A stretch of DNA of 64,000 nt from Pontibacter amylolyticus (GTDB lineage Bacteria > Bacteroidota > Bacteroidia > Cytophagales > Hymenobacteraceae): positions 972,526-1,036,525 of the forward strand of contig NZ_BMFP01000001.1 of assembly GCF_014638845.1 (NCBI RefSeq). The letters run 5' to 3'. Below, in pieces: positions 43,208-51,180 of this stretch. A program made the translations under genes and the position numbers. Each line of letters opens with the position of its first letter. Position 1 is the stretch's first letter. The notes below the pieces were generated by a model. It was not told where the DNA came from. It worked only from the letters and a program-made list of their open reading frames with translations, and did no database searches.

Positions 43208-44716
43208 TTAATTGCTCACTGGTAATCGCTGACCCGGCGCCAACGCATAATCTTTCGCTACTTCCTTCGCCACCACCTGACCCGAAATCAGGGAGGGCGG
43301 TACGCCCGGACCAGGCACCGTCAGCTGACCGGCATAATACAGGTTCTTCACTTTCTTGCTTTTGAGGCTCGGCTTGAGCATAGCGGTTTGCAAGAGGGTG
43401 TTGGCCAGGCCATAGGCATTGCCTTTAAAAGCGTTGTAATCGGATATGAAATCGCGGTGGGCGTAACTGCGCTTGAACACCACGGCACTACGTACCTCCT
43501 GTTTGGTCAGGTGCTCCAGACGGTCCATGATCAGGTCGTAATAGCGTTCCCGCAGTTCCTCCGTATCTTCCAGCCCCGGCGCCACCGGCATCAGGACGAA
43601 CAGGTTTTCACAGCCTTCCGGCGCCACGCTGGCATCCGTCACCGACGGGGCCGACACATAGAACAGGGGTTTGGCAGGCCATTGGGGATCGGTATAGATC
43701 TCGTGCGCATGCGGCCCGAAGTCCTCGTCAAAGAACAGGTTATGATGGCGCAGGTTGTCCAGTTTCTTGCCTATACCCAGGTAAAAGATCAGGCAGGAAG
43801 GCGCCATCACACGATTTTCCCAATAGCTGTCCGTATAGTTTTGATAAGCCGGAGCCAACAGGTTCTTCTCCACATGATGGTAATCAGCACTGGCCACCAC
43901 CACATCCGCTTTAAAAGTACCGGTAGCAGTGCGTACGCGGCGGGCTATACCTTGCTCCACCTCTATTGCCTGCACATCCTGGTTGTAAAGGAAAGAGACG
44001 CCCTTCTCCTCGGCCAACTGCACCATCCCTTCAATGATCTTATACATGCCGCCCATCGGGTACCAGGTCCCGAGACTGATATCGGCATAGTTCATCAAAC
44101 TATAAAGGGCGGGCGTATTTTGCGGCAACGCTCCGAGGAACAGCACCGGGAACTCCATCAGCTTGATGATTTTCTCGTGCGAAAAGAAGCGGCGGATGTG
44201 CGTATGGATGGACTGAAACACATCCATACGGAGCACATCCAGCAACAGACGCAAGCTCATGAATTCTGTCACCGAACGGCCGGGCTTATAGACCAGCTGG
44301 TTTATACCTACCTCGTATTTATAAGCAGCCTGTTCCAGAAACTTGTCGAGACGGGCGGCACTTCCCGGCTCCCATTTCTCGAACAGGGCCTTCAGTTCAT
44401 CTAAAGACGCAGGCAAATCCACGAAGTCGTCTTCGCCGAACACCACGGTATAGGAAGGGTCAAGGCGCACCAGGTCATAGTAATCGGAGACGCTTTTGTT
44501 GAACTTGTTAAAGTACGACTCAAACACGTCGGGCATCCAGTACCAGCTCGGGCCCATGTCGAAGGTATAGCCTTCGGCCTCGAAGCTGCGGGCGCGGCCG
44601 CCGGGCGTGGCATTCTTCTCGAGCACCGTCACTTCATACCCCTGATCAGCCAGGCTGGTGGCAGCCGAAAGACCCGAGAAACCGGCACCGATCACGATTA
44701 CTTTTTTTGACATCAT
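43208..44716 (-). CDS. crtI: Phytoene desaturase
   Basis: A 502-residue FAD enzyme of the CrtI type that converts phytoene to lycopene. The N-terminal dinucleotide fold VIVIGAGFSGLSAATSLADQGYEV (quoted in part, residues 5-28) is followed by LEKNATPGGRARSFEAEGYTFD (in part). The C-terminal flavin signature YYAGQLTVPGPGVPPSLISGQ (in part) is complete. Length and motifs fit a multi-step bacterial desaturase. It lies 36 nt after the sigma-factor gene and heads the structural genes of the operon. Confidence 0.95.
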   Translation of the reverse strand: MMSKKVIVIGAGFSGLSAATSLADQGYEVTVLEKNATPGGRARSFEAEGYTFDMGPSWYWMPDVFESYFNKFNKSVSDYYDLVRLDPSYTVVFGEDDFVDLPASLDELKALFEKWEPGSAARLDKFLEQAAYKYEVGINQLVYKPGRSVTEFMSLRLLLDVLRMDVFQSIHTHIRRFFSHEKIIKLMEFPVLFLGALPQNTPALYSLMNYADISLGTWYPMGGMYKIIEGMVQLAEEKGVSFLYNQDVQAIEVEQGIARRVRTATGTFKADVVVASADYHHVEKNLLAPAYQNYTDSYWENRVMAPSCLIFYLGIGKKLDNLRHHNLFFDEDFGPHAHEIYTDPQWPAKPLFYVSAPSVTDASVAPEGCENLFVLMPVAPGLEDTEELRERYYDLIMDRLEHLTKQEVRSAVVFKRSYAHRDFISDYNAFKGNAYGLANTLLQTAMLKPSLKSKKVKNLYYAGQLTVPGPGVPPSLISGQVVAKEVAKDYALAPGQRLPVSN

Positions 44717-44752
44717 CTAGAAATTTACTAAAAAATCTGGTTTAAGTTGTAG

Positions 44753-45262
44753 CTAGTCACCATAAACCTGCAGCATCTTCTTCAGTTCCTTGCGGGCAAT
44801 GTGGATGCGGTTTTTCACCGTCCCGATCGGAATATTCAGTTTTTCAGCGATTTCCAGGTACTTATACCCGATGTAATACATCATAAAAGGCCGGCGATGC
44901 TCTTCATTTAATTTCGCGATTGCCGCCTTGATATCACTCATCACAAAAGCAGCCGTTCCTTTATTGACCGTCACGAAGCTGTCGTCGGTGTTTAGGTACT
45001 GCAAGTACTCCGTGCTGTCGATGTTGCTGCTGCGCTTGGTTATCTTGTTATAGTTGTTGATAAACGTGTTCCGCATGATGGTATAAAGCCACGCCTTCAG
45101 ATTAGTGCCGGCATTAAACTTTTCGCGGTTAGCCAGCGCCTTGAGCAAAGTTTCCTGCACCAGGTCTTTGGCGTCGTCCGCATTGCGGGTAAGGTTCATG
45201 GCTACCGGCTTCAACGAACCAGCTGCCATCTGAATGTGATTGGAAAATTCTATTGCCGTCAT
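44753..45262 (-). CDS. ECF-family RNA polymerase sigma factor heading the carotenoid operon
   Basis: A 169-residue protein with region 2 (about residues 15-75: ARNADDAKDLVQETLLKAL-like RNADDAKDLVQETLLKALAN, KAWLYTIMRNTFINNY) and region 4 (about 110-162: LNEEHRRPFMMYYIGYKYLEIAEKLN in part, IPIGTVKNRIHIARKEL), joined by a short linker. No anti-sigma factor gene lies beside it. The same layout, an ECF sigma gene directly before crtI-crtB, is a recurring one in this phylum as far as I recall. It may direct its own operon or be controlled by the regulator next to it. A promoter at 45293-45324 precedes it. Confidence 0.9.
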   Translation of the reverse strand: MTAIEFSNHIQMAAGSLKPVAMNLTRNADDAKDLVQETLLKALANREKFNAGTNLKAWLYTIMRNTFINNYNKITKRSSNIDSTEYLQYLNTDDSFVTVNKGTAAFVMSDIKAAIAKLNEEHRRPFMMYYIGYKYLEIAEKLNIPIGTVKNRIHIARKELKKMLQVYGD

Positions 45263-45292
45263 ACTGTTTAACTTTTATAGTCAATAACTAAA

Positions 45293-45324
45293 CAATTATA
45301 CGGCGTATTAAAATTTAAGTCAAA
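45293..45324 (-). promoter_or_regulatory. Promoter of the sigma-crtI-crtB operon
   Basis: On the minus strand, TTTG (45324-45321), a 20-nt spacer and TATAATTG (45300-45293) match the Bacteroidota consensus with one mismatch in the -7 element. A GTTAAAC word (minus strand, 45272-45266) lies between the predicted transcription start and the ATG at 45262, in a position where a repressor could block. Confidence 0.55.
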
Positions 45325-45396
45325 TTTTGTCTAATGTTTTTTTATATCCATTAAACAAAATAGCCTATATATAAAACTTCATTTTAGAACTTTAGG

Positions 45397-45440
45397 CAAC
45401 AAAAAAGGCCAAACCCAATTGGATTTGACCTTCTTTGTTG
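45397..45440. terminator. Hairpin between the regulator gene and the sigma gene
   Basis: A long, slightly interrupted stem (CAACAAAAAAGG ... CCTTCTTTGTTG, with CAAA/TTTG and CCAA/TTGG inside) lies 32 nt after the stop codon of the CarH-like gene. It separates that transcript from the sigma-crt operon. Confidence 0.75.
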
Positions 45441-45471
45441 AACTATCCCTGTCTCGGGGCCAGTTTAACTT

Positions 45472-46359
45472 TTATGCATTCTTTTTCAACACGGCCTCAA
45501 AATCGGCAATGCAACTGAGGCGCTGTGTGTTTTTGGGGAAGTTGAGGAAACTATGCTGCGCCTGGTAGCCATAGAAATAAATCTGTGCCTCCGGGAATGA
45601 AGATGCCACCCGCTCGATATACTCCTGCACAAACTCCCGCTCCGGCACGATCGTCAACACCGTGCAGATAACGTCGGGCTTCAGTTGCTCGTACGTGCGC
45701 TTCAGGTCCTCGAAAGGCAGGTTCTGACCCAGGTAAATCACCTGATAATGGCGCGCCCGAATCAGGTAATTCATAAAAAGCAAGGCAATTTCGTGCAGTT
45801 CACCCTCCGGCAGGTATAGCAGGTAAGTAGGCGTGTCATCTGTGCGCTTCACCACCTGCCCGTCAATCGCCACGATCAGCTTCTGCCGTACCAGGTTGCT
45901 CACAAAGTGCTCGTGGGCCGGACTGATGTTATTGGTCTGCCACAGAATGCCGATCTTGTGCAGGAAAGGGTACAGCACCTGCAGCATGGCATCCTGAAAG
46001 CCCAGTTGCAGGGTTACGGTGGAGAAAGACTTGTCGAACCGCTCCTCGTCCATATCGATCATGGCCGTGACCATGCTGTTGATGTGGTGCGAGAGGGTGG
46101 TGGTTTCCTGTTCGGCCAATTGTTGCACCGTCAGCTTCAGCTGCTCGGGCGTCATCTTGGCGATCTTAGAAATCTTGTACCCCTGCTCGTTGAGGAGCGA
46201 TATGTTAAGCAGTGTCTTTAGGTCGGCATCGCTGTAGTAGCGGATGTTGGTGTCGGTGCGCTGGGGACAAAGCACATTGTAGCGCTGTTCCCAGATGCGG
46301 ATCGTGTGAGCCTTGATACCTGACAGGTGTTCTAGCTCTTTGATGGTGTACTGCGCCAC
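45472..46359 (-). CDS. CarH/LitR-like MerR-family regulator with cobalamin-binding domain
   Basis: A 295-residue protein from the GTG at 46359 (an ATG at 46428 would add 23 untypical residues and overlap crtZ by 97 nt instead of 28). Residues 1-70 are a MerR winged helix (YTIKELEHLSGIKAHTIRIW, NIRYYSDADLKTL). Residues about 90-165 are the cap helix bundle with W140-x9-E150-H151, exactly the W-x9-EH motif of CarH. Residues about 176-295 are a Rossmann B12 domain with E187-L-H189-E-I-A192, the ExHxxG motif with Ala for Gly. Known CarH proteins bind adenosylcobalamin in the dark and repress carotenoid genes, releasing DNA on illumination. Its place between crtZ and the sigma-crt operon supports the same job here. 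The Ala192 change leaves a doubt about cofactor binding. Confidence 0.85.
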   Translation of the reverse strand: MAQYTIKELEHLSGIKAHTIRIWEQRYNVLCPQRTDTNIRYYSDADLKTLLNISLLNEQGYKISKIAKMTPEQLKLTVQQLAEQETTTLSHHINSMVTAMIDMDEERFDKSFSTVTLQLGFQDAMLQVLYPFLHKIGILWQTNNISPAHEHFVSNLVRQKLIVAIDGQVVKRTDDTPTYLLYLPEGELHEIALLFMNYLIRARHYQVIYLGQNLPFEDLKRTYEQLKPDVICTVLTIVPEREFVQEYIERVASSFPEAQIYFYGYQAQHSFLNFPKNTQRLSCIADFEAVLKKNA

Positions 46360-46844
46360 GTCTGTTCCCCTTGTTGTCGTTTCTGTAAAATTGAGTATGC
46401 GGACCTGAAGTACTTTGGTGCCACCCACAGCATGCCATAAGATTCGGAGCCGTCGCGGCCCGTGTGCTTATGATGCACCTTGTGCGCCATGTTTAAGGCT
46501 TTGAGGTAAACATTAGACGTATTACCAAAAAGCCTGATGCGCCTGTGGATGAAAACATCGTGAATCAGGAAATAAGCCACACCATACAGCGTAATGCCTG
46601 CGCCGATCCAGAACCTATAGTCTATGGGCTCGCTACCGAAGACAAAGAACAGCATAGCGAGCGTTCCATAATAGGCAAAAAACAGGTCATTCCACTCAAA
46701 GGCGTGCTTGTGATGCGTGTGATGGGACTTGTGCAGGAACCACAGAAAACCGTGCAGCACGTACTTGTGCATGGCCCAGGCCACACCCTCCATGGCTACA
46801 AACGTTATCAGCATGATTCCAAGACCCATCAGCATACTCATCAA
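46332..46844 (-). CDS. crtZ: Beta-carotene hydroxylase CrtZ
   Basis: A 170-residue membrane di-iron hydroxylase that adds 3-hydroxy groups to beta-ionone rings. Histidine motifs are HKYVLHG (about residues 27-33), HKSHHTHHKHAFEWND (about 38-53), HDVFIHRR (about 94-101) and NMAHKVHHKHTGRDGSES (about 118-135, in part). Three or four hydrophobic segments are present. The C-terminus overlaps the start of the regulator gene by 28 nt, so the two are translated from one mRNA. Two copies of a 10-nt direct repeat lie just upstream of its start. Confidence 0.92.
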   Translation of the reverse strand: MMSMLMGLGIMLITFVAMEGVAWAMHKYVLHGFLWFLHKSHHTHHKHAFEWNDLFFAYYGTLAMLFFVFGSEPIDYRFWIGAGITLYGVAYFLIHDVFIHRRIRLFGNTSNVYLKALNMAHKVHHKHTGRDGSESYGMLWVAPKYFRSAYSILQKRQQGEQTWRSTPSKS

Positions 46845-46849
46845 ACAAC

Positions 46850-46880
46850 AAGTTTAACAAATGGTTTTGAAAGTTTAACA
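46850..46880 (-). promoter_or_regulatory. Candidate operator upstream of crtZ: two exact 10-nt direct repeats
   Basis: AAGTTTAACA occurs at 46850-46859 and 46871-46880, a 21-nt period (two DNA turns), starting 6 nt upstream of the crtZ ATG. The core GTTTAAC also occurs at 45266-45272, at the sigma operon start, and at 45463-45469. Binding by the CarH-like regulator is an inference. Confidence 0.5.
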
Positions 46881-46885
46881 GAAAT

Positions 46886-47695
46886 CTACCAGGTCAGTGC
46901 TTGTTTGTTTAGGAAAGCATCAATTCCGCGCTGGCAATCTTCGCTGCCACGGGCTACGGCGTTCATCTCGGCCGCATACTGCAGTCCATCTTCCAGCGAC
47001 ATCTCCTGCACACGGGCAATCATCTCTTTGGTGACCTCCATGCTCTGGCGAGAGTTCTCTTTGCAGAGCTTTTGCGCGAAGTCGAATACCTTGCCTTCCA
47101 GTTCTTCGGCTGGCACCACATAATTTACCAAACCGTACGTCTGGGCTTCTTCTGACGAGATCAGGTCGCCGGTGAGCAGCAATTGCTTGGCGCGGGCCTC
47201 TCCTATTTTGCGCAGCAGGAACACTTTAACGATAGCAGGTATAAAACCGATCTTCACTTCAGTATAGCCAAACTTAGCCTCCGGCACCGTGAAGGTAAAA
47301 TCACAGATCGTGGCCAGTCCGCAGCCGCCCGCAATGGCGTGGCCGTGCACCTGGGCGATCACCACTTTCTTTAAGGTATAGATCTGGCGGAAAAGCTCCA
47401 TCAGGTGAGTGGAGTCGGCGAGGTTGTCGTGGTAGTCGTATTGCTGCAGGCGCTGCAGATACTCGAGGTCGGCGCCGGCGCAGAACACCTTGCCTTCGGC
47501 GCGCAGCACAATCACTTTGCAGGCTTCGTCGTCTTCTGCAGCGGCAAAAGCGCGTTTCAGTTCGGTTACCATCTCGGCGTTCAGGGCATTGCGCTTTTCG
47601 GATCTGGCCAGGGTGATGTACCCAACACGCTCCTTTACTTCGTAATGCACGAAATCCATGGTTTGCGTGAGAGAGGTTTGTGTTGTATCAGTCAT
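46886..47695 (-). CDS. Enoyl-CoA hydratase/isomerase family protein
   Basis: A crotonase-fold CoA enzyme, 269 residues from the Met of MTDTTQTS. The family signatures are NALNAEM (about 37-43), the oxyanion-hole stretch AEGKVFCAGADLEYL (about 65-79) and AQVHGHAIAGGCGLATICDF (in part, about 108-127). EVKIGFIPAIV carries the usual second-catalytic region (GF-P). Position beside the TetR gene and the paa genes suggests a role in phenylacetate or another CoA beta-oxidation path (PaaF/PaaG-like), but methylglutaconyl-CoA hydratase is also possible. It is divergent from the TetR gene, with a shared control region. Confidence 0.87.
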   Translation of the reverse strand: MTDTTQTSLTQTMDFVHYEVKERVGYITLARSEKRNALNAEMVTELKRAFAAAEDDEACKVIVLRAEGKVFCAGADLEYLQRLQQYDYHDNLADSTHLMELFRQIYTLKKVVIAQVHGHAIAGGCGLATICDFTFTVPEAKFGYTEVKIGFIPAIVKVFLLRKIGEARAKQLLLTGDLISSEEAQTYGLVNYVVPAEELEGKVFDFAQKLCKENSRQSMEVTKEMIARVQEMSLEDGLQYAAEMNAVARGSEDCQRGIDAFLNKQALTW

Positions 47696-48046
47696 GGTAG
47701 TGTGTCTTCTAGATTTTGGTTTCACTTACCGGCAAGCCGGTTTCAGGTATACGCGAGCAAATCGGTAATGCTCCATTAATATAGGGAAAGGTCCGCTATT
47801 TTATAGCTTTTAAAGCAATTTCTTCTACTAATCAGATCACAAAAAATGATCCAGGGTTGCAAAGGCTGCCTGTTTCCGAATTAAATCCACTACAGCAAAG
47901 CATGTACGGTCAGCGGCACAAGCTCATCTATTCCACTTCAGCATGCAGTTCACCAGCAACTTCAAAGTAAATGTACACGTAAAAAATAACTTGCTAACGA
48001 ACGTTAGGTTGTTTACATTTGTTGTTAGCTATATAAGGAGTATACA
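47696..48046. other. Divergent control region between enoyl-CoA hydratase and TetR genes
   Basis: This 351-bp spacer has no gene I can support. Its right end holds the inverted repeat CTAACG-AA-CGTTAG (47994-48007) and, before the TetR GTG start at 48047, AAGGAG (48035-48040), a Shine-Dalgarno-like sequence that is unusual in this phylum and supports the GTG choice. The left two-thirds shows only AT-rich sequence and one CAGGTATACG. Confidence 0.6.
47994..48007. promoter_or_regulatory. Palindromic operator candidate for the TetR regulator
   Basis: CTAACG and CGTTAG flank AA, a 6+2+6 nt inverted repeat located 40 nt upstream of the TetR start. Size and place suit autoregulation by a TetR dimer. 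Confidence 0.6.
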
Positions 48047-48619
48047 GTGAGCAGGAAAGAACAGATAGAGCAAACGGCTACGGCCCTATTCAAGACCCGA
48101 GGATTTTCGGCTACGTCCATGCGCGACCTGGCCAATGCCCTGGGTATTGAGGCGGCCAGCATTTACTCCCATATCCGTTCCAAAGAGGAGATTCTGCAGC
48201 GGGTATGCTTCCGGATGGCCGAGGAGTTTTTCGGTGCGATTGAAGCTGTGAAAGACGAGAACGCCAGTGCTACGGAGCAACTGAAACGCGCCATTTCGGC
48301 CCACGTGCAGGTGCTCACCCGAAACACAGAGGCTTCGGCGGTTTTCCTGCAGGAGTGGCGCCACCTGAGTGAGCCTTTTCACACCGAGTTTCTGGCCCTG
48401 CGTGACCGCTATGAAAGTTACTTCCGCGAGATCATCCGCCAGGGTATTGCCAAGGGCGAGTTTCAAGTGCCGGACGAGAAGTTTGCCGTGCTGACGATAC
48501 TTTCCGGCCTGAATTGGATCCATACCTGGTACAAGCCGGACGGAAAGATGAAGCCAGCAGAGATTGCAGAGAACCTGTCGGCTATGCTGTTGAACGGACT
48601 AAAGACTAACCTTAATTAA
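48047..48619 (+). CDS. TetR/AcrR-family transcriptional regulator
   Basis: A 190-residue regulator. The N-terminal helix-turn-helix is clear (FKTRGFSATSMRDLANALGI in part, ASIYSHIRSKEEIL, about residues 14-48). The C-terminal ligand domain ends with INWIHTWYKPDGKMKPAEIAENL-like LNWIHTWYKPDGKM, resembling regulators of CoA-ester degradation (FadR/PaaR type of the TetR group). The start is GTG at 48047 with AAGGAG upstream. It lies 81 nt before paaA on the same strand and divergent from the enoyl-CoA hydratase gene, so it probably controls one or both, with a CoA thioester as the likely inducer. Confidence 0.88.
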   Translation: MSRKEQIEQTATALFKTRGFSATSMRDLANALGIEAASIYSHIRSKEEILQRVCFRMAEEFFGAIEAVKDENASATEQLKRAISAHVQVLTRNTEASAVFLQEWRHLSEPFHTEFLALRDRYESYFREIIRQGIAKGEFQVPDEKFAVLTILSGLNWIHTWYKPDGKMKPAEIAENLSAMLLNGLKTNLN

Positions 48620-48700
48620 ACTGACCTATACCTAACCTTTGCCGGGCTGCCCACCTTAACAGTCCGGCACCTTTTACTGAACCTTAAAACTGAAAATATT

Positions 48701-49687
48701 ATGTACGGAGGAGGAAACGTTTTTGAAGCTACCAAATTCGACGACCTGCAGACCGAAGACCCTGCAAAGCTGGCCGAATTTGAAGCGCGCATCGCCCGTG
48801 GCGAGAAGATCGAGCCAAACGACTGGATGCCGGAGCTCTACCGCAAGCAGCTCATTCGCATGATCGAGCAGCACGCGCACTCGGAGATCATCGGGGCGCT
48901 GCCGGAAGGCACCTGGATTACGCGTGCGCCGGGCTTCCGCCGCAAAATGGCCCAAATGGCCAAGGTGCAGGACGAAGTAGGACACGCTCAATTATTATAC
49001 AGCGCTGCCGAGACGCTGGGCAAGACACGCGAGCAAATGCTGACCGACCTGATCAATGGCAAGAGCAAGTACTCGAACGTGTTCAACTACCCGGCCTATA
49101 CCTGGGCAGACTCCAACATCATTTCCTGGCTGATTGACGCGGGCGCGATCGTGAACCAGATGGCCAACGCCAAAGGTTCGTACGGTCCTTACTCCCGTGC
49201 TTTGGAGCGTATCTGTGCCGAAGAGGCTTTCCACCTGAAGTATGGCCACGACGCCGTGGTGCACATGGCGACCGGTTCCCCGAAGCAGCGTGAAATGATT
49301 CAGGCTGCCCTGAACCGCTGGTGGCCTCCGATCATGACGTTCTTCGGACCGTCCGACAAAATGAGCACGCACACCGAAACGCTCATGCGCTGGAAAGTGA
49401 AGATGGCCTCCAACGACGAGTGCCGTCAGCAGTTCCTCGACATGTACGTGCCGAAGATCTGGGAACTAGGCCTGACCGTGCCGGATCCGAACCTGAAGAA
49501 GAACATGGAAACGGGCCAGTGGGAATACACCGAGCCGGACTGGGATGAGTTCAAGCGCGTGATCAACGGCGATGGCCCTTGCAATGCCGAGCGCCTGGCC
49601 GTGCGCCGCACCGCCGAAGAGCGCGGCGCCTGGGTCCGCAGAGCCCTTCTCAACCCGAAAGCAAAATACGTGAAACCGTTAGCCTAA
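48701..49687 (+). CDS. paaA: 1,2-phenylacetyl-CoA epoxidase, subunit A
   Basis: The catalytic di-iron subunit of the PaaABCE complex, which epoxidises phenylacetyl-CoA. The 328-residue length is normal. Carboxylate/His iron ligands are seen in [17 protein letters not shown] (ExxH) and [19 protein letters not shown] (ExxH), with the start [14 protein letters not shown] and the C-terminal [15 protein letters not shown] ending. It is the first gene of the paaABCD operon, after the TetR gene. Confidence 0.96.
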   Translation: MYGGGNVFEATKFDDLQTEDPAKLAEFEARIARGEKIEPNDWMPELYRKQLIRMIEQHAHSEIIGALPEGTWITRAPGFRRKMAQMAKVQDEVGHAQLLYSAAETLGKTREQMLTDLINGKSKYSNVFNYPAYTWADSNIISWLIDAGAIVNQMANAKGSYGPYSRALERICAEEAFHLKYGHDAVVHMATGSPKQREMIQAALNRWWPPIMTFFGPSDKMSTHTETLMRWKVKMASNDECRQQFLDMYVPKIWELGLTVPDPNLKKNMETGQWEYTEPDWDEFKRVINGDGPCNAERLAVRRTAEERGAWVRRALLNPKAKYVKPLA

Positions 49688-49701
49688 AGGCGAAACGGTT
49701 T

Positions 49702-49776
49702 CAGTTAAAAGTTGAGAGTTAAGAGTTAAAAGTGGTTTTCCCTTCAACTCATAACTCTTAACTCATAACTCTTAAC
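49702..49776. repeat. Low-complexity hairpin between paaA and paaB
   Basis: Arms of permuted words such as AGTTAAAAG, AGTTGAGAGTTAAG (49702-49731) and CTCATAACTCTTAA (49742-49776) pair around a 10-nt loop. The structure begins 14 nt after the paaA stop and ends 10 nt before the paaB ATG. It may affect mRNA stability or the ratio of subunits. Confidence 0.7.
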
Positions 49777-49786
49777 TAACATAACC

Positions 49787-50422
49787 ATGTTAAAGTCACT
49801 TGACCCGAGAGTAACCCGACTGAACCTGCCGGAGGGCGAAGCACCTGCCATTGAGCCAAAACCGGAGCTGGATCAGTTCGAAACATACGAGGCCTTTCAT
49901 CAGAAAAAAGAAAGTGCTGCCTATACCTATGTCGGCCCTGTTCATGCGCCCAACGAGGACGTAGCTTTCCTGTTTGCCAAAGAGCAGTACAGCCGCCGCT
50001 ATGCCTGTGTGGGTCTTTGGATTGTGCGCACCGAACACATCCAGGTAACGCCTTATGTGGGCGACCAGGAAAACGTGTACGACATGCTGCGCATGGAAGA
50101 ACCAGGCGAGCGTAGCGCGGAAGCCGAGGCTTATGAAATTTTCCATCTGAAAAAGCGTGGCAAAGCGCACACCCATGCCGGCCGTGTCATGGCGACTTCT
50201 TACCAGGAGGCGCTGCAGGAAGCACGCAAGCAGTTCGGCGAAAAAGGCCTGATCGTGAACGTGTGGGTAGTAAAGTCGAAGCATGTGCTGCAGTCAGCGG
50301 AAGAGGACAAGGACATGTGGACGACCATACCTGATAAAAAGTACCGCGAAGCCATCGCTTACAAAGTGATGGACAAAATCACGAAGTATAAAGAAGAACA
50401 TAAAACGACTGCCTCCTCATGA
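49787..50422 (+). CDS. paaB: 1,2-phenylacetyl-CoA epoxidase, subunit B, tandem-duplicated form
   Basis: A small structural subunit of the epoxidase, but here 211 residues long instead of about 95. Two PaaB-like halves can be aligned by eye: FETYEAFHQKKESAAYTYVG through GLWIVRTEHIQVT (about residues 31-87, quoted in part) and AYEIFHLKKRGKAHTHAGRV through VNVWVVKSKHVLQS (about 112-168, in part). Each has the FHxKK start, a helix with many Ala/Glu, and the (L/V)W(I/V)V(R/K)xxH(I/V) end. The last gene base overlaps paaC by 4 nt (ATGA). A fused pair would alter the usual subunit ratio or take both symmetric positions. I do not know how common this is in the phylum. Confidence 0.88.
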   Translation: MLKSLDPRVTRLNLPEGEAPAIEPKPELDQFETYEAFHQKKESAAYTYVGPVHAPNEDVAFLFAKEQYSRRYACVGLWIVRTEHIQVTPYVGDQENVYDMLRMEEPGERSAEAEAYEIFHLKKRGKAHTHAGRVMATSYQEALQEARKQFGEKGLIVNVWVVKSKHVLQSAEEDKDMWTTIPDKKYREAIAYKVMDKITKYKEEHKTTASS

Positions 50423-51174
50423 ACGAGCTCGCGATAAAAGACCTGTTATACAAACTGGCCGACGACCAACTGATACTGGGCCACCGCAACTCCGAGTGGA
50501 CGGGCTTCGGACCGATACTGGAGGAGGACATTGCTTTCTCTTCGATGGCGCAGGACAAGATCGGCCACAGCCTGGCCTTCTATACCTTGCTGCAGGACCT
50601 TGGCGAAGCCGACCCGGACACGGTTGCCTTCACCCGCAACGCCAACCAGTTCCACAACAGCCAGCTGGTGGAGCTGCCGAACGGCGAGTATGATTTCAGC
50701 CTGATCCGTCATTTCCTGTACGACAACGCCGAGATCATCCGCTTTGAAATGCTGAGCCAGTCGAGCTATGAACCGATTGCCAAAGTCGCCACCAAACTGA
50801 AAGGGGAAGTGAAGTACCACGTGCTGCACGCCAACACCTGGATCAAGAACCTGGGCTCGTCGACTGAAGAAGCGATCCTGCGTTTGCAGGCCTCCCTGAA
50901 CGAAGCTATACCTTACGCACTGGGAATGTTTGAGTCTTCTAAGTACGAGCAAGAACTGATCGAGGCTGGGGTATATGCTGGCGAGGAAGCCGTGAAAGCC
51001 GAATGGCTGAAGCGCATACAGGCAGTTATTGAAAAAACAGACCTGAAGCTACCTGACCTTAACTCAATTGAGCCAAAACTAGGCGGTCGCTACGGCGAGC
51101 ACACCGAGCACCTGCAACCGCTTCTGGACGAGATGGCCGAGGTGTTCAAGATCGACCCGACGGCGGAGTGGTAG
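50419..51174 (+). CDS. paaC: 1,2-phenylacetyl-CoA epoxidase, subunit C
   Basis: The structural partner of PaaA, a ferritin-like four-helix protein of 251 residues in which the iron site is largely lost. LADDQLILGHRNSEW, the DKIGHSLAFYTLLQDLGE segment and KYHVLHANTWIKNLG are typical. It overlaps paaB by 4 nt and is separated from paaD by a 112-nt repeat-bearing spacer. Confidence 0.95.
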   Translation: MNELAIKDLLYKLADDQLILGHRNSEWTGFGPILEEDIAFSSMAQDKIGHSLAFYTLLQDLGEADPDTVAFTRNANQFHNSQLVELPNGEYDFSLIRHFLYDNAEIIRFEMLSQSSYEPIAKVATKLKGEVKYHVLHANTWIKNLGSSTEEAILRLQASLNEAIPYALGMFESSKYEQELIEAGVYAGEEAVKAEWLKRIQAVIEKTDLKLPDLNSIEPKLGGRYGEHTEHLQPLLDEMAEVFKIDPTAEW

Positions 51175-51180
51175 TTTTTT

